31,519 nt of DNA, from positions 1 to 31,519 of the IMG/VR virus record IMGVR_UViG_3300033183_000153; one strand, written 5' to 3'. The position numbers and the translations under genes were made by a program. The stretch is from a virus. The notes below the pieces were generated by a model that was not told where the DNA came from, searched no databases, and was given only the letters and a program-made list of their open reading frames with translations. Below are positions 29,983 through 31,519 of this stretch, piece by piece. Within the stretch, counting starts at the first letter, position 1. Each line of letters opens with the position of its first letter.

Positions 29983-30558
29983 TTAGTTGAATTTAGTTCC
30001 GTCTGGAGTGTAGTATTCTTGACCACCGATTGTACATTCAGCCCAGTCGTACTTAAAGCCAATATTTACTTCAATCAATTCGGCGTCACCATAAGCAAGG
30101 TCTCCGAATTCACATTTAGTCAAGATTGGGTTTTTAAGAACCCACTCTTCGATTGTCTCACCGTCAGCTCCAATTTGTTGAATAATAACTTCACCCAAAG
30201 CGTCAACCATAGAGTTTTTTGAAATAGATTCAAGCTTAGAGTTTGGTTGAGCTGGGACTACATATCCTGAATTTCTTGCGATTTGAGATAAGTGAGCAAC
30301 AGCATCACGACCACCAGCTGGATCAACCAATGTCATATCAACGTCTGTCCACTCAACGTTTCCGGGAAAGTTGAATTGATGATTCAAGAATTTGTGTTGA
30401 ACATTGGTAATAGTAAATTTAGGCTTTCCAGAAGACTTGGCCCACCAAATGAAAGCTGCCTGATCTCTACCACCCAAAAATACTTTAAATCTAAATTTTC
30501 TTTTAGGGTCTCCAAAGTCTGCGCCTTGTGCTCCCAAATCTGTACTCCAAAAAGCCAT
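29983..30558 (-). CDS. gp19-like tail tube protein
   Basis: 191 aa. Tube subunits stack as hexamer rings inside the sheath. Visible family pattern: KFRFKVFLGG near the start, then HKFLNHQFNFPGNVEWTDVD and MTLVDP, ARNSGYVVP, and the terminal strand FGDLAYGDAELIEVNIGFKY. It follows the sheath gene by 34 bases with an AGGAG SD, the usual sheath-tube order, so it is the better candidate for the main tube protein of the two. Confidence 0.92.
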   Translation of the reverse strand: MAFWSTDLGAQGADFGDPKRKFRFKVFLGGRDQAAFIWWAKSSGKPKFTITNVQHKFLNHQFNFPGNVEWTDVDMTLVDPAGGRDAVAHLSQIARNSGYVVPAQPNSKLESISKNSMVDALGEVIIQQIGADGETIEEWVLKNPILTKCEFGDLAYGDAELIEVNIGFKYDWAECTIGGQEYYTPDGTKFN

Positions 30559-30592
30559 AATATAAATCTCCTATTTTACTTTAATTAGTTGG

Positions 30593-31519
30593 TTATACGA
30601 AATCCGCGCCGGTCTTTGTGATAACAAAGTCAACAACGATATACTCAATAGCACGAGCTGGCTTAATGAAGATCTTTGCATACATAATGTTGCGATCAAC
30701 CAAGTCAGGAGTGGTTGTAGTTTCGTCCAATACAACTTTATAATCTGCCAATCCGAAACGTGCTCTTACGTCAGAAAGAATTGGGTTAACTTGCGCTCTG
30801 AAACGAGACCAAGTAACTTGCAAGTTTGGATCAAACAACAAGTTTTTAGAAACTGTATTAACACGAGACTTCAAGTAAAGAACCAAACGACGAACGTTGA
30901 TACGATCCAAAGCAGAAGCGTCAGCTTGCAATGTTTTTTGTCCAAAGATTACAACGCCTTCAGCAGGGAATGTTGCAATTGGATTAATATTGATTGCATA
31001 CAAATCGTCTCTCTCGCGAGAATCCAATCGTTGACGAGCCTGAATAACTTTAGGTCCACGAGAACCGCCCAAATATCCTAATCCGCCGCGACTAAAACCA
31101 GCAGGGGCAAACCATACGTCTGATTGAGATTGAGACTTTCCAAAGGCTCCTAGGGCCGCTACAGAAGGTGGAACCCAAACAAGCTTGTTGTTGTTCAAAT
31201 TATCAGAGATTTGAACCCAAGGATAGAAAGCACAGCCATAAGAGGAGTTCATTTGTCTATCTTTCAATGAGGATACAGCAGTAGCTACACTTCCTAAAGA
31301 ACCTTCTTCTGTATCGTCTTTAAGTCTTTCAGCAGAAGGTTTGTAGTCTCCTTCAAGATCAATAATAGCAAGAACGTCTTTTCTTCTCTCAGCAGTTTGA
31401 ATCATGCGAAGAGTTACGTCTTCATTTTGGATACCCGGCATTAACAACAAGTTAGCTGGTACAACTTCTGGATCAGCAACAGAGTCCAAAGCTTTGTTCA
31501 AAGAGTATTTAACATAGCT
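30593..31519 (-). CDS. Tail sheath protein (gp18-like), C-terminal part
   Basis: About 308 codons are in the window and the frame stays open to the right edge, so the N-terminal part is missing; the TTG at 31501 is not a start. The C-terminal sheath domain is clear: RGGLGYLGGSRG, then NPIATFPAEGVVIFGQKTLQ, SALDRINVRRLVLYLKS, and ARAIEYIVVDFVITKTG at the end. This domain joins neighbouring sheath rings and drives contraction. It precedes the tube gene as in all sheath-tube pairs. Confidence 0.95.
   Translation of the reverse strand, partial: SYVKYSLNKALDSVADPEVVPANLLLMPGIQNEDVTLRMIQTAERRKDVLAIIDLEGDYKPSAERLKDDTEEGSLGSVATAVSSLKDRQMNSSYGCAFYPWVQISDNLNNNKLVWVPPSVAALGAFGKSQSQSDVWFAPAGFSRGGLGYLGGSRGPKVIQARQRLDSRERDDLYAININPIATFPAEGVVIFGQKTLQADASALDRINVRRLVLYLKSRVNTVSKNLLFDPNLQVTWSRFRAQVNPILSDVRARFGLADYKVVLDETTTTPDLVDRNIMYAKIFIKPARAIEYIVVDFVITKTGADFV

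Noticed and set aside
31499-31501. TTG at 31501 as the start of the sheath gene
   Set aside because: The frame remains open through the right edge with sensible codons, no SD precedes the TTG, and the sheath family is much longer.
1-31519. CRISPR array, insertion sequence or prophage attachment site
   Set aside because: I found no regularly spaced repeats, no transposase, no integrase and no bacterial flanking genes; the only mobile element seen is the GIY-YIG endonuclease module.

Overview
This window is part of the genome of a tailed phage with a contractile tail (a myovirus, T4-like in its structural and replication proteins). Every convincing gene lies on the minus strand, so transcription runs from the right end to the left. 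Genes are packed tightly, often with ATGA or TAATG stop/start overlaps. Most starts have a clear AGGAGG-type Shine-Dalgarno (SD) site, and GGAGGACAAATG-like sites recur. The DNA is AT-rich. SD use, TTGACA/TATATT promoters and a lipobox protein suggest a Gram-negative host with a standard sigma70-type polymerase. The host itself cannot be named from this sequence, and marine relatives are only suspected.

Right part, about 19.6-31.5 kb: the tail module. In transcription order it holds the end of the tail sheath gene, two paralogous gp19-like tail tube genes, a T4 gp26-like baseplate gene with a zinc motif, a 54-residue gene in a shifted frame, a terminator, the tape measure gene, a tail/baseplate gene, a small LysM baseplate gene, a giant 1122-residue baseplate or hub candidate and a 410-residue structural gene.

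Middle part, about 7.3-19.6 kb: the replication and nucleotide module. It holds a minimal family A DNA polymerase, a tubulin/FtsZ-like candidate, a DUF3310 protein, a tRNA cluster with one clean tRNA-Arg(UCU) and three odd cloverleaf-like units, thioredoxin, a gp32-like ssDNA-binding protein, a small lipoprotein, UvsX/RecA, a GIY-YIG endonuclease fused in frame to a 5'-3' exonuclease, a DnaB/gp41-like helicase, a class II ribonucleotide reductase and an Hc1-like basic protein. Eight near-identical promoters (ACTTGACAA, 17-bp spacer measured between the hexamers, TATATT-like -10) are confined to this part. Two of them sit inside upstream coding sequences. One of those two marks the tail/replication boundary.

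Left part, 1-7.3 kb: a GroES-like co-chaperonin, a DUF3293 protein, ThyX, a J-domain protein, a sugar-nucleotidyltransferase-like protein with a partner, and several proteins of unknown function. Six proteins here begin with a similar short basic helix that ends in an (I/L)-x-E motif. That is the pattern of a capsid-targeting leader removed by a T4-like prohead protease. I consider this leader family and the endonuclease-exonuclease fusion the two most interesting observations in the window.
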